50,483 nt of DNA from Gemmatimonadota bacterium. Its GTDB lineage: Bacteria; Gemmatimonadota; Gemmatimonadetes; Longimicrobiales; Gaopeijiaceae. The stretch lies in assembly GCA_028874985.1 (NCBI GenBank), contig JAPPGI010000174.1:1-50483 (forward strand), read 5' to 3'. Each line of letters starts with the position of its first letter. The first letter of the stretch is position 1. The position numbers were made by a program, and so were the translations under genes. Below, in pieces: positions 17,767 through 26,909 of this stretch. The notes under the pieces were generated by a model, which had not been told where the DNA came from, searched no databases, and was given only the letters and a program-made list of their open reading frames with translations.

Positions 17767-17862
17767 CTTCCGCCCCCGGGTCGTGTTTCCGGCGTTCGAC
17801 GGGTGCGGGCCCCGTCAGGTCCCCCCGTGGTCGAATCCGGTGGGGACCGTGTCCACGGGCTG

Positions 17863-20340
17863 CTAGGGGACCGGCCGCCGCGGCTGTGGCCTCAGCAGGA
17901 ATACGCCCTCGTACATGCTTGTGACCACGACCGTGCCGCCGTCGAAGAACGGATAGGCCGACCATGCGCCCGCGAACCCCGGCGGGTCGCCCTCGTAGGG
18001 TGTGGTGTCGAACCAGCCGATCTCCACGGGCGACTCCGGATCGCCGATGTCGAGGAGGCGGAAGCCCGCCTGGTAGTTCGCCTGGTACATCCGGTCTCCC
18101 CTGACGAAAAGGTTGTGGTCGGTCGCCCTGTTCGGGCCGTCCACGCTTCCCACCAGAATCGGGTCGTCGAGTTCCGAGACGTCGTAGACGTAGGTTCGGG
18201 TCCTGGGCGTGGTGCCCGCCAGCTCGTCGAGTTCGTCGTCGAGGTAGAAATAGCGGTGATCGTCGGTGAGCCAGCCCTGGTGGATGTATGCGACGCCCGG
18301 GTGGCTGGCCGCGCCGACCGTCAGGGGCGCCTGCTTGTCGGTGACGTCCACGATCCTGAGCAGGCTCTCGTTCGAGACGAAGCAGATCTGCCGCCTCCGG
18401 TGGCGCTCGTCGGGGCCGCGGTAGACCACGCATTGGGCGTCGTGGGTGCGTCCCGGCGCGATCAGCCCCACGGTGTCCGTGAAGCAGCCCGCGAAGACGG
18501 GCGCCCCGGGACTTCGCACATCGACCATGTGGAGTCCTCCCCCGCACGTCTGGCCGGCACCGCTGGCACCGACGGGGAAGGCGAATCCGCTCTCGGCGTC
18601 CATCACCAGGTTGTGGGCGCTCGCTATGCCCCGGTAGACCGCATCCGGCTCGAACTCGGCCGGGTGGGTGGAGATGTCGCGGAGCCGGGTGAGGTCGAAG
18701 ATGACGAGCCCGTGGTCGCCGGCCCGGTCGCCCGTGAAGAAGAGGTGTCCGGCGTACACCTTGAGGTCCCGCGCGCCGCTGGGATTCGCAGGCACGAGAC
18801 CCACGTAGCGAGGGGTCACCGGGTCGGTCACGTCGACGATCGCCGCTCCGCCGCTCCGCCCCACCAGCGCGTACTCGCGCTCCGTGTCGGGGTCCCTCCA
18901 TCCCCACACGTCGCTGACGCGCTCCCACGGCTCCGCCCCGATGGCCGCCAGGGGCAGGAAGGCCAGGAGATCCACCCCTTCGCACGCGAAGTCCGCCGCG
19001 GCACCCTCCTCGCAACGCACTTCGCCGCCGGTCACGGCCCCGGGGCCGGCCCCGGGGCGGAGCCACCTCGGTTCTCCCCAGGATCGGCCCGGCTCGCGGT
19101 GGAATGCCAGGGCGGCCCCGCGGCCCCCGTCCGTTCCCGGCGCACCCACCACCGCCACGGTTGCGCCTACGGCTATCGCCGACCCGAGGGCCGCTTCCGG
19201 CCCGGCTTCGGGTACGACGAGCGGCACGGGCCGCCATTCGCCGTCGATGAGCCGGAAGCGATGCACCCCGCCCGAACCGGATCGGGCCCGCGGGGCTCCG
19301 ACCCAGAGTTCGTCGCCGAGCAACGCGAGGGTCGTCCCGAAGGAGGAGGAGTCGTGTTCGGCTCCCCCCTCCCGGGGGCCGGACGGGCCACCGTGCGACC
19401 CGGCGGACAGCACCTGGTGGAATGTCCACTCGCCTTCCCCGAACCGCCGGTACGCGAAGACGAGACCGGAGCCCCCGCGCGCGCCGGGCGCCCCGATCAG
19501 GAGACGACCGCTCTCCGTCGCCAGGGACGCCCCGAACCGGGCTCCCGCATCCAGGGAGTCCGGCGGGGAGATGGTGGCGTTTCCGAGCCGGCTGTCGCGG
19601 GGCCGGTAGACGTACACACGCCCGGCGCCGGCTGCGCCGGGGGAGGAAACGAGCACGTCGTTCCGATGAAGTGCCAGCGCCGCGCCGAAGTCCGCGAACT
19701 CCCAAGGCGGGCCGGGCGGCGGCACGATGGTCGGAACGCCCCACCCGCGCCTGCCGTCCCCGTGGAAGACGTAGACGCCGCCGCCGGCCCCGGAGCCGAA
19801 GACCGAAACCGCTACCCGGTCGCGGTGGACGGCGACCGCCCTTTCCGGCGGCTGCAGGATGCGCATGACCGCCGCGAAGTTGATCGCCGCACCGTCCCGC
19901 CCGGCCTCACTCCCGGTGGGTTCCGGTTGCCTGGGCCCCGGAAGTTCAAGCCTGGTGTCATGGACCAGGCCATCGCGCGTAACCCGGAACAGATGGGCTC
20001 CGAACCGGACATCGGGGTCGCCCGAACCCACAACCAGATGTTCCCCCCTCCACCGCATCGAAGGGGCCAGCCTGAATCCGTTCTCCGCGGCTCCCGGCGG
20101 GGACTCCGCGCCGGTGAGCACCCAGCGGCCCGAGCCATCGCGCACGAACCGGTGGAGGGCCGCGGGACCACGGGCGGGGCCCGGCTTGCCCACGATCACC
20201 GTCTTCCCCGACACCGCAACCATCCGCCCGAACTCGTCCTGTGCCGCTGCCGTGTCCGCGGCGGGGAAGAAGGCGGCGGCTGCCGCGCACAGCGCGGGCC
20301 CCCGAATCGCATCGAGAAGGCGTTGAATCGCCTTGGACAT
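17863..20340 (-). CDS. Exported choice-of-anchor B protein with FG-GAP-like repeats
   Basis: 825 residues from ATG 20340, with GGGAG nine bases upstream. Signal peptide about 1-33 (ending DTAAAQDE). The first half (about 40-430) holds FG-GAP-like propeller blades that recur with FGAALALH (about 217), FGASLATE (about 265) and FGTTLALL (about 332), each followed by phrases such as LLIGAPGA and ELWVGAPRA. The second half (about 440-825) is an LVIVD-type propeller of the choice-of-anchor B family, with VDVTDPVTPRYVG, LVIFDLTRL, LRIVDVTDKQAPLTVG and FRLLDIGDPESPVEIGWFDT. No lipobox or sorting tag is seen. Likely exported or cell-surface; ligand and role unknown. Divergent from hutH. Confidence 0.85.
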   Translation of the reverse strand: MSKAIQRLLDAIRGPALCAAAAAFFPAADTAAAQDEFGRMVAVSGKTVIVGKPGPARGPAALHRFVRDGSGRWVLTGAESPPGAAENGFRLAPSMRWRGEHLVVGSGDPDVRFGAHLFRVTRDGLVHDTRLELPGPRQPEPTGSEAGRDGAAINFAAVMRILQPPERAVAVHRDRVAVSVFGSGAGGGVYVFHGDGRRGWGVPTIVPPPGPPWEFADFGAALALHRNDVLVSSPGAAGAGRVYVYRPRDSRLGNATISPPDSLDAGARFGASLATESGRLLIGAPGARGGSGLVFAYRRFGEGEWTFHQVLSAGSHGGPSGPREGGAEHDSSSFGTTLALLGDELWVGAPRARSGSGGVHRFRLIDGEWRPVPLVVPEAGPEAALGSAIAVGATVAVVGAPGTDGGRGAALAFHREPGRSWGEPRWLRPGAGPGAVTGGEVRCEEGAAADFACEGVDLLAFLPLAAIGAEPWERVSDVWGWRDPDTEREYALVGRSGGAAIVDVTDPVTPRYVGLVPANPSGARDLKVYAGHLFFTGDRAGDHGLVIFDLTRLRDISTHPAEFEPDAVYRGIASAHNLVMDAESGFAFPVGASGAGQTCGGGLHMVDVRSPGAPVFAGCFTDTVGLIAPGRTHDAQCVVYRGPDERHRRRQICFVSNESLLRIVDVTDKQAPLTVGAASHPGVAYIHQGWLTDDHRYFYLDDELDELAGTTPRTRTYVYDVSELDDPILVGSVDGPNRATDHNLFVRGDRMYQANYQAGFRLLDIGDPESPVEIGWFDTTPYEGDPPGFAGAWSAYPFFDGGTVVVTSMYEGVFLLRPQPRRPVP

Positions 20341-20455
20341 TATTTTCACTCCCGTTGGATGATTCGGCGATGAAGCTGCGGGCAGTCCCCCGCACGGGCA
20401 ATACAACCTTGGGCACCGGCCTTCCGGGCTGGCCGGGTCCGGAACTGGAGGAGGG

Positions 20456-22141
20456 ATGACAAGGAGAGGTCCGCACGCCGACATGGAAGGAACTCGTGGC
20501 GCCGGAGGGAGCCCGGGGGTGCAAGCCGAAGGTGGAGCCGGGCATGAGATCACCATCGACGGCCACACCCTCACCCTGGCGCGGATAGAGGCCGTGGCGC
20601 GGGGCCGCGTCCGGGTGCGGCTCGGTGCGGGTGCGGTCGAGGGGATCCGCGCTTCCCGTGCGCTGCTGGAGGACCTCATCGCGGGTGGCGCGGCCGTCTA
20701 CGGCGTGAACACCGGATTCGGGCGTCTGGCGGACGTGCGCATCCCCCGAAGCGAGCAGCGCGCTCTGCAGCGCAACATGGTGCGAAGTCACGCCGCCGGC
20801 GCCGGCCGCCCGCTTCCGGCCGAAGAGGTGCGCGCGATCATGGTTCTGAGGGCCAACACCCTCGCCCGGGGGCAATCGGGATGCCGCCTCGTGGTCGTCG
20901 AGCGGCTGCTGGAGTTCCTCAACCGCGCGGTGCATCCCGTTGTGCCCGAAACCGGCTCGGTGGGGGCGAGCGGCGATCTCGTTCCGCTGGCGCACATCGC
21001 GCTGGCGTTGGTGGGAGAGGGCCGGGTGGAGGCCGGGGGGCGCGAGGCGGATGCCGCCGTATCGCTGGCGGAGGCCGGGATCGCCCCCCTGGAGCTCCTG
21101 GAGAAGGAGGCGCTGGCGCTGCTCAACGGCACCCAGGCCACCACCGCGATCGGTGTGCTGGCGCTTCGCCGCTTCGGACGCGCCCTCGACACCGCCGACG
21201 TGGCCGGTGCCATGTCCCTCGAGGGACTGAAGGGGACGCCCGATGCCTTCAGGCCCGAGATTCACGACGCCCGTCCCCACCCGGGGCAGGTCCGGAGCGC
21301 CCGCCGTCTGTGGGCCCTGCTGCGAGGCTCCGAGATCCGCGAGTCGCACCGCACGGAAGACCTCCGCGTGCAGGATGCCTACTCCCTGCGCTGCATGCCC
21401 CAGGTGCACGGCGCGGCACGTGAGGCCCATGCCTACGCCCGCCGCATCCTCATCACCGAGGCCAACTCGACCACCGACAACCCGCTTGTGGTTCCGGCGG
21501 CCCGGGACGGTGAGCAACCGGGGGGAGCGCATGGGGGTCCGGCCGCGGGACGCTCGCGGTCCCGAGGCGAGGCGGGACCCCCGCCCACCGGGGCGCGGGT
21601 CCTCAGCGGGGGCAACTTCCACGCCCAGGTCGTCGCGCAGTGCCTCGACCTCGTGGCCATCGCCGCCGCCGACCTGGCCTCGATCTCCGAACGCCGCATC
21701 GACCGGATGCTCAACCCGGACCTGTCCGGACTGCCCGCCTTCCTCACCCCGAAACCGGGCACCCGGTCCGGCCTCATGATCGCACAGGTCACCGCGGCCG
21801 ACGCACTGTCCGAGATGCGTGTCCTCGCCTCGCCCGCCAGCGTCGACTCGGTATCGACGAGCGCCGCCCGGGAGGATCACGTCTCCATGGGGATGGCGGC
21901 TGCCCGCAAGGTGCGGCGGTCGGTAGGGCTCCTTGAGCTGGTGCTTGCGGTGGAGTTGCTGTGCGCGGCCCAGGCCGTCGAGTTCCACCGCCCGCTACGG
22001 AGCGGACAGGGTGTTGAGGAGGCGCTCGAAACCGTGCGCGGCCGAGTCTCCCGCCTGGACGGAGACCGGGTGCTGAGCGGTGACATCGCGTCCCTCGTCG
22101 CGCTGGTGCGGGCGGGCGCCCTGGCCCACTCCGACCTGTAG
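20456..22141 (+). CDS. hutH: Histidine ammonia-lyase, divergent form with a loop insert
   Basis: First step of histidine degradation: L-histidine to urocanate and ammonia, using an MIO group formed from Ala-Ser-Gly (GSVGASGDLVPLAH, about 170). The catalytic Tyr segment YGVNTGFG and the His-selecting SHAAG are present. 561 residues, longer than the usual about 510: a 20-residue N-terminal extension if ATG 20456 is used (GGAGGAGGG right before it; ATG 20483 is the alternative), and a Gly/Arg/Pro-rich insert of about 25 residues between DNPLVVP and VLSGGNFH (about 350-380). Two normally invariant blocks differ: SENK is SEMR, and TSANQEDH is TSAAREDH. hutU follows after six bases, which argues for histidine as substrate. 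Confidence 0.92.
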   Translation: MTRRGPHADMEGTRGAGGSPGVQAEGGAGHEITIDGHTLTLARIEAVARGRVRVRLGAGAVEGIRASRALLEDLIAGGAAVYGVNTGFGRLADVRIPRSEQRALQRNMVRSHAAGAGRPLPAEEVRAIMVLRANTLARGQSGCRLVVVERLLEFLNRAVHPVVPETGSVGASGDLVPLAHIALALVGEGRVEAGGREADAAVSLAEAGIAPLELLEKEALALLNGTQATTAIGVLALRRFGRALDTADVAGAMSLEGLKGTPDAFRPEIHDARPHPGQVRSARRLWALLRGSEIRESHRTEDLRVQDAYSLRCMPQVHGAAREAHAYARRILITEANSTTDNPLVVPAARDGEQPGGAHGGPAAGRSRSRGEAGPPPTGARVLSGGNFHAQVVAQCLDLVAIAAADLASISERRIDRMLNPDLSGLPAFLTPKPGTRSGLMIAQVTAADALSEMRVLASPASVDSVSTSAAREDHVSMGMAAARKVRRSVGLLELVLAVELLCAAQAVEFHRPLRSGQGVEEALETVRGRVSRLDGDRVLSGDIASLVALVRAGALAHSDL

Positions 22142-22147
22142 CAGCCC

Positions 22148-23830
22148 GTGGACAACCATCCCGCCGCCTCCGCCCCCCGCACCGTCCGCGCCCCCCGCGG
22201 CCCCACCCTGCGCTGCAAGGGGTGGACCCAGGAGGCCGCGCTCAGGATGCTCATGAACAACCTCGACCCGGAGGTGGCGGAGAAGCCCGGCGACCTCGTC
22301 GTCTACGGCGGAACCGGCCGGGCCGCGCGCAACTGGGCCGCCTTCGACGCCATCGTGGCCGCCCTTGAGACCCTCGCCGGCGACGAGACCCTCCTCGTCC
22401 AGTCCGGCAAGCCCGTCGGCGTCTTCCGCACCCACCCCCACGCCCCCCGCGTCCTCATCGCCAACTCGAACCTGGTCGGCCGCTGGGCCACCTGGGAGCA
22501 CTTCCACGAGCTGGAGCGGCGCGGCCTCATGATGTACGGCCAGATGACCGCGGGCTCGTGGATCTACATCGGCACGCAGGGGATCCTGCAGGGCACTTAC
22601 GAGACCTTCGGGGCGATGGCGCGCACCCACTTCGGCGGATCGCTCGCCGGGCGTTGGATCCTGACCGGGGGGATGGGCGGGATGGGTGGCGCGCAACCCC
22701 TCGCCGCGACCATGAACGGCGCCGCCATCCTGGTGGTCGAGGTCGACGAAGAGCGGATCCGGCGGCGGATCGAGACGCGCTACTGCGACCGCATGACGCA
22801 CAGCCTGGACGAGGCGGTGGAGTGGGTGGCGGGGGCGGTGGGGGAGGGGGAGGCGGTGTCGGTGGGGCTGGTGGGCAACTGCGCCGAGGTCCTGCCCGAG
22901 CTGCTGGAGCGCGGGGTGATCCCGGACATCGTGACCGACCAGACCTCCGCGCACGATCCGGTGGACGGGTACGTGCCTTGCGGTTTCTCGGTCGATGAGG
23001 CAACCGTCTTGCGAAATCGTGATCGAAACGAATATCGCTTACACTCGATGACATCGATCCGCAGGCACTGCGAGGCCATCGTCGAGATGCGGCGGCGCGG
23101 CGCGGTGGCCGTCGACTACGGCAACAACCTGCGCGGCTATGCCCGGGAGGCCGGGTTCGAGGACGCCTTCGCCTATCCCGGCTTCGTGCCGGCGTACGTG
23201 CGCCCCCTCTTCTGCCAGGGCAAGGGCCCCTTCCGCTGGGTGGCGCTCTCGGGCGACCCCGCCGACATCCACCGCACCGACGAGCTGGTGCTCGAGATGT
23301 TCCCCGGGGACGAGCACCTGTGCCGCTGGATCCGCATGGCCCGCGACCGGGTGGCCTTTCAGGGGCTGCCCGCGCGCATCTGCTGGCTGGGCCAGGGGGA
23401 CCGGGCGCGTTTCGGGGTGGCCATGAACCACCTGGTCGCCGGCGGCGAGATCAGCGCCCCCGTCGTGATCGGGCGCGACCACCTGGACACCGGCTCGGTC
23501 GCGTCCCCGTACCGCGAGACCGAGGGCATGAAGGACGGCACCGACGCGGTGGCCGACTGGCCCGTGCTGAACGCGCTCCTGAATACGGCGTCGGGCGCGA
23601 GCTGGGTGTCGTTCCACCACGGGGGCGGGGTGGGGATCGGGGACTCGCTCCACGCGGGACAGGTGCTCGTGGCCGATGGAACTCCGGAGATGGCCACCCG
23701 TATCCGGCGGGTGCTCACCAACGACCCCGGACTGGGCGTGGCCAGACACGTGGACGCCGGCTACGAAGAAGCGCTGGCGACCGCGCGGGCCAAGGGGATA
23801 AGGATCCCGACGGAACCACCCGCGCGGTAA
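22148..23830 (+). CDS. hutU: Urocanate hydratase
   Basis: Second step: urocanate plus water to imidazolonepropionate, with tightly bound NAD. 560 residues from GTG 22148, the normal length. Family blocks are intact: [41 protein letters not shown], the glycine-rich [59 protein letters not shown] and [15 protein letters not shown]. Six bases after hutH, so almost surely the same transcript. Converges with hutF, leaving 53 bases. Confidence 0.97.
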   Translation: MDNHPAASAPRTVRAPRGPTLRCKGWTQEAALRMLMNNLDPEVAEKPGDLVVYGGTGRAARNWAAFDAIVAALETLAGDETLLVQSGKPVGVFRTHPHAPRVLIANSNLVGRWATWEHFHELERRGLMMYGQMTAGSWIYIGTQGILQGTYETFGAMARTHFGGSLAGRWILTGGMGGMGGAQPLAATMNGAAILVVEVDEERIRRRIETRYCDRMTHSLDEAVEWVAGAVGEGEAVSVGLVGNCAEVLPELLERGVIPDIVTDQTSAHDPVDGYVPCGFSVDEATVLRNRDRNEYRLHSMTSIRRHCEAIVEMRRRGAVAVDYGNNLRGYAREAGFEDAFAYPGFVPAYVRPLFCQGKGPFRWVALSGDPADIHRTDELVLEMFPGDEHLCRWIRMARDRVAFQGLPARICWLGQGDRARFGVAMNHLVAGGEISAPVVIGRDHLDTGSVASPYRETEGMKDGTDAVADWPVLNALLNTASGASWVSFHHGGGVGIGDSLHAGQVLVADGTPEMATRIRRVLTNDPGLGVARHVDAGYEEALATARAKGIRIPTEPPAR

Positions 23831-23883
23831 CGTCGCCGTCTCGCGGCGAGGGCCGAGGCAATGTGATCCCGGCACGAATCCGT

Positions 23884-25326
23884 TCAGGGAAACCGTAGAT
23901 TCCCCACCGCCTCCCCGAACCTCCTCGCCACCGCCTCCTCACGCTCGTGGCGTCCCCCCCGCACCACCCATTCACCGCCCACCATCACGTCCCGCACCGG
24001 GTTGTCAGACCCGGAAAAGACCCACGAATCGAGCACGGCCGCCCCGGCACGCCCCGCCAGCGCCGGATGCCCGGCCTCCAGCACCACCACATCGGCCCGC
24101 TTTCCGATCTTCACCTCTCCTCCCGCCCAACCAAGCGCACGGGAACCATCCGCCCACGCGTGCGCCAGCAGCGCGCCCCCGGCCCCGGCCAGCACGCCGT
24201 CCCCGCTCCCCAGCCCCGCCCGGCTCCTGGTCGCCAGCCGCCGCCCATACTCCAACAACCTCAACTCCTCGACCGGACTCCTCGACACATGGCTGTCCGT
24301 CCCGATCGCGAACCGCCCTCCCGCCCGCGCAAACGGCCCCAGCGGAAACAGCCCGTCACCCAGGTTCGCTTCCGTCGTCGGGCAGAGCCCCACCACCGCC
24401 CCGCTGCCCGCCACCGCCGCCATCTCCTCGCGGTCGATGTGCGTCGCGTGCACGAGGCACCACCGCTCGTGAACCGGAGCATGGGCTAGCAGCCAGTTGA
24501 CCGGGCGCGCTTGCCGGCGGGCGATGCACTCGCGCACCTCCTGCTCCTGCTCGGCCACATGGATGTGAACGGGCACCCCTCCCGCACCGCCCGCTTCGCG
24601 CTGCCCGCCCACGAGCTCCCCGATCCGCGCGAGCGACTCACGGGGCACCGCCCGCAGGCTGTGCAACGCCCACGCGAGCCGTTCACCGGGACCGCTGAAG
24701 TCGCCCGCCAGCGTCTCGTGCAGCCGCGCCGCCCCCTCGGGATCCATGCGGAACCGCCGCTGGCTCCCGTCCAGGGGTTCCCCGCCGAACCCACCCGCCT
24801 CGTACACGGCGGGCATGTGGACAAGACCGATGCCTGCCGTCCGGGCAGCGGCCAGAATCCTCCGGCTCATCTCGGCAGGATCGTCGTAGGGAGCCCCGCC
24901 GGGCGCGCGGTGGAGGTAGTGAAACTCCCCGACACAGGTGAATCCCGCCTTGAGCATCTCCACGTAGAGCTGCGCCGCGACCGCCTCGACGTCGTCCGGA
25001 GTGAGCCGGTCCAGGAAGGCGTACATCACCTCGCGCCAACTCCAGAAGGAGTCCGGCCCGCGTCCCTCGGCGAGCCCTGCAAGCGCTCGCTGGAAGGCGT
25101 GGCTGTGCACGTTGGGAACTCCCGGCACCGCCCATCCCGCCACCCGCGGGCAGCCCGGTCCCGTCCCCGTGGTCTCCAGCGCCGCGACCCGGCCGCCGGC
25201 GTCCACCTCGACCCTCACATCGCGCTCCCAGCGGTCGTCTACCAGGAGCCGCTCGAAGCGCCAGACGCCTCTGCGCTCCCGGTGCGGCCACGGCTCTCTC
25301 GCCGGACTTCGGGCGACGGGTGACAC
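23884..25326 (-). CDS. hutF: Formimidoylglutamate deiminase
   Basis: Amidohydrolase-superfamily enzyme that converts N-formimidoyl-L-glutamate to N-formyl-L-glutamate and ammonia, the branch that bypasses formiminoglutamase. 480 residues from GTG 25326 with AAGGAGG upstream; the usual length is about 450. Metal and substrate motifs: VPNVHSHAFQRALAG (about 70), FWSWREVMY, HIHVAEQEQEV (about 235), CLVHATHID and AIGTDSHVSRSP (about 335). It is on the strand opposite the other hut genes and divergent from hutI. A HutG deformylase to finish the pathway is not in the window. Confidence 0.93.
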   Translation of the reverse strand: MSPVARSPAREPWPHRERRGVWRFERLLVDDRWERDVRVEVDAGGRVAALETTGTGPGCPRVAGWAVPGVPNVHSHAFQRALAGLAEGRGPDSFWSWREVMYAFLDRLTPDDVEAVAAQLYVEMLKAGFTCVGEFHYLHRAPGGAPYDDPAEMSRRILAAARTAGIGLVHMPAVYEAGGFGGEPLDGSQRRFRMDPEGAARLHETLAGDFSGPGERLAWALHSLRAVPRESLARIGELVGGQREAGGAGGVPVHIHVAEQEQEVRECIARRQARPVNWLLAHAPVHERWCLVHATHIDREEMAAVAGSGAVVGLCPTTEANLGDGLFPLGPFARAGGRFAIGTDSHVSRSPVEELRLLEYGRRLATRSRAGLGSGDGVLAGAGGALLAHAWADGSRALGWAGGEVKIGKRADVVVLEAGHPALAGRAGAAVLDSWVFSGSDNPVRDVMVGGEWVVRGGRHEREEAVARRFGEAVGNLRFP

Positions 25327-25588
25327 TGTCTTTCCTCCTTGCGTTTTCTTCCGAGCGCCCGACCCGGCGGAGTCATGCCCGGCGGCCGGCGCGTGCTTCA
25401 GAGCGCCCCGCAGCCCTGTCGCCGCGACGGCCGCCGTGCGGCACGGGGCTCCTCCACGGACTGCGGGGCCGCCCGTGAATCTTGCCCGCCGGTCCGGGGG
25501 TACGCCAATGTGGCTTCCGTACCGGCGCCGTCATGGCCGCGGCCGCACGGCGGATGGCGCGCCACAAACCAGCACCTGGGACCGACAC
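25327..25588. other. Gap between divergent hutF and hutI
   Basis: 262 bases that must hold the 5' ends of both transcripts. Apart from the strong hutF ribosome binding site (complement of 25330-25340) I see no convincing -35/-10 pair, operator palindrome or riboswitch. No HutC-type operator could be picked out by eye. Confidence 0.5.
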
Positions 25589-26863
25589 ATGCCCCACATC
25601 CCCTGGGACCGTCTCTGGACCGGCGTGAACCTGGCGACGATGACCGACCCTTCCATGGGAATCGTTCGGGACGGCGCCATCGCGTGCAGCGGCGGCCGCA
25701 TCGCCTGGGTGGGAAGGGCCGCCGACCTCCCCGCGGAGCCCGAGCGGCTCGCCGCCGAGGTGATCCGCGGCGGGGGAGCCTGGCTCACCCCCGGTTTCAT
25801 CGACTGCCACACGCACATCGTCTTCGGAGGCGATCGCACGGCGGACTTCCGCCGCCGCCTCCTGGGCGAGAGCTACGCCGACATCGCCCGGGCGGGCGGT
25901 GGCATCATGTCCACCGTGCGGGCGACCCGGAGAGCCTCCAACGAGGAACTGACCGTGCGCGCGGCGGCCCGGGCCGCGGAACTGTCCGCGTGGGGCGTCA
26001 CTACGATCGAGATCAAATCCGGCTATGGCCTCGATCCCGGTACCGAGCTCCGCATGCTCGAGGTGGCCGCGGGACTCGCGCGGCACGTTCCGGCGGACAT
26101 CTCGCCCACCCTCCTGGCCGCGCACACCATCCCGCCGGAGTACGCGGACCGCCGCCGTGAGTACGTCCGCCTGGTGGTGGAGGAGATTGTCCCGGCCGCG
26201 CTGGAGCAGGACCACGCCACCGCCGTCGATGCGTTCTGCGAGGGCATCGCCTTCACCCCGGACGAGGCATGCGCCGTGCTGGAGGCGGGCATGGCGGCGG
26301 GACTGCACGGCCGGCTGCACGCGGACCAGCTCTCCGACCTGGGCGGTGGTGCGCTGGCCGCGTCCCTGGGGGCCCGCTCGGCGGACCATCTGGAATACCT
26401 GTCCCCGGAGGGAGTCCGCGCGATGGCCGCGGCGGATGTGTGCGCGGTCCTTCTCCCCGGAGCGGCCCACACCCTGGGGGCGGACCGCAGGCCGCCCGTC
26501 GGCGCGCTGCGGCGGGAGGGCGTGACGATGGCGCTCGCCACCGACGCAAACCCCGGGTCCTCGCCGATCACGCATGTGGGCATGATCCTCAACCTGGGAT
26601 GCATCCTGTTCGGAATGAGCCCCGAAGAGGCGCTGCTGGGCTTCACGGCGGCCGCCGCGAAGGTCCTCTGCCTGGAGCGCGACCGGGGCACGCTGGAGCC
26701 CGGCAAGCGTGCCGATCTCGCCCTGTGGAGCGTCGCGGATCCGGCCGACCTCTGCTACTGGGTGGGAGCGAGCCCTCTGGCATCCCTTGTAAAGGACGGC
26801 GCAATCGTGGTCGCGGGAGGCGGAAACACCAAGTGGCCCTTACGCCGTGTAAAGACCACTTGA
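25589..26863 (+). CDS. hutI: Imidazolonepropionase
   Basis: Third step of the pathway: opens the imidazolone ring to give N-formimidoyl-L-glutamate. Metal-dependent amidohydrolase of 424 residues (usual about 405). Metal ligands lie in IDCHTHIVFGGDR (about 71), LHADQLSDLGGGALA (about 246, where HADQ contributes a ligand) and LATDANPGSSPI (about 320). The start ATG 25589 gives MPHIPWDRLWTGVNLATM, typical of the family; the frame is open much further up but overlaps hutF antisense. Its tail converges with a minus-strand gene 46 bases away. Confidence 0.96.
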   Translation: MPHIPWDRLWTGVNLATMTDPSMGIVRDGAIACSGGRIAWVGRAADLPAEPERLAAEVIRGGGAWLTPGFIDCHTHIVFGGDRTADFRRRLLGESYADIARAGGGIMSTVRATRRASNEELTVRAAARAAELSAWGVTTIEIKSGYGLDPGTELRMLEVAAGLARHVPADISPTLLAAHTIPPEYADRRREYVRLVVEEIVPAALEQDHATAVDAFCEGIAFTPDEACAVLEAGMAAGLHGRLHADQLSDLGGGALAASLGARSADHLEYLSPEGVRAMAAADVCAVLLPGAAHTLGADRRPPVGALRREGVTMALATDANPGSSPITHVGMILNLGCILFGMSPEEALLGFTAAAAKVLCLERDRGTLEPGKRADLALWSVADPADLCYWVGASPLASLVKDGAIVVAGGGNTKWPLRRVKTT

Positions 26864-26882
26864 CATCTGCGGGATGCAGATG
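26864..26882. other. Hairpin abutting the hutI stop
   Basis: CATCTGC, loop GGGAT, GCAGATG: perfect 7-bp stem beginning at the base after the TGA. No T-run follows, so it is not a classical intrinsic terminator; it may be an RNA 3'-end stabiliser or a shared stop for the two convergent genes. Confidence 0.45.
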
Positions 26883-26909
26883 AGGCCAGGGAGAGGATGA
26901 CTGGGGCGA

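Noticed and set aside
21610-21630. Gln instead of Glu after GGNFHA in HutH as an inactivating change
   Set aside because: As I recall the family, Gln also occurs here in working HutH enzymes such as that of Bacillus, so it is not evidence of loss of function.
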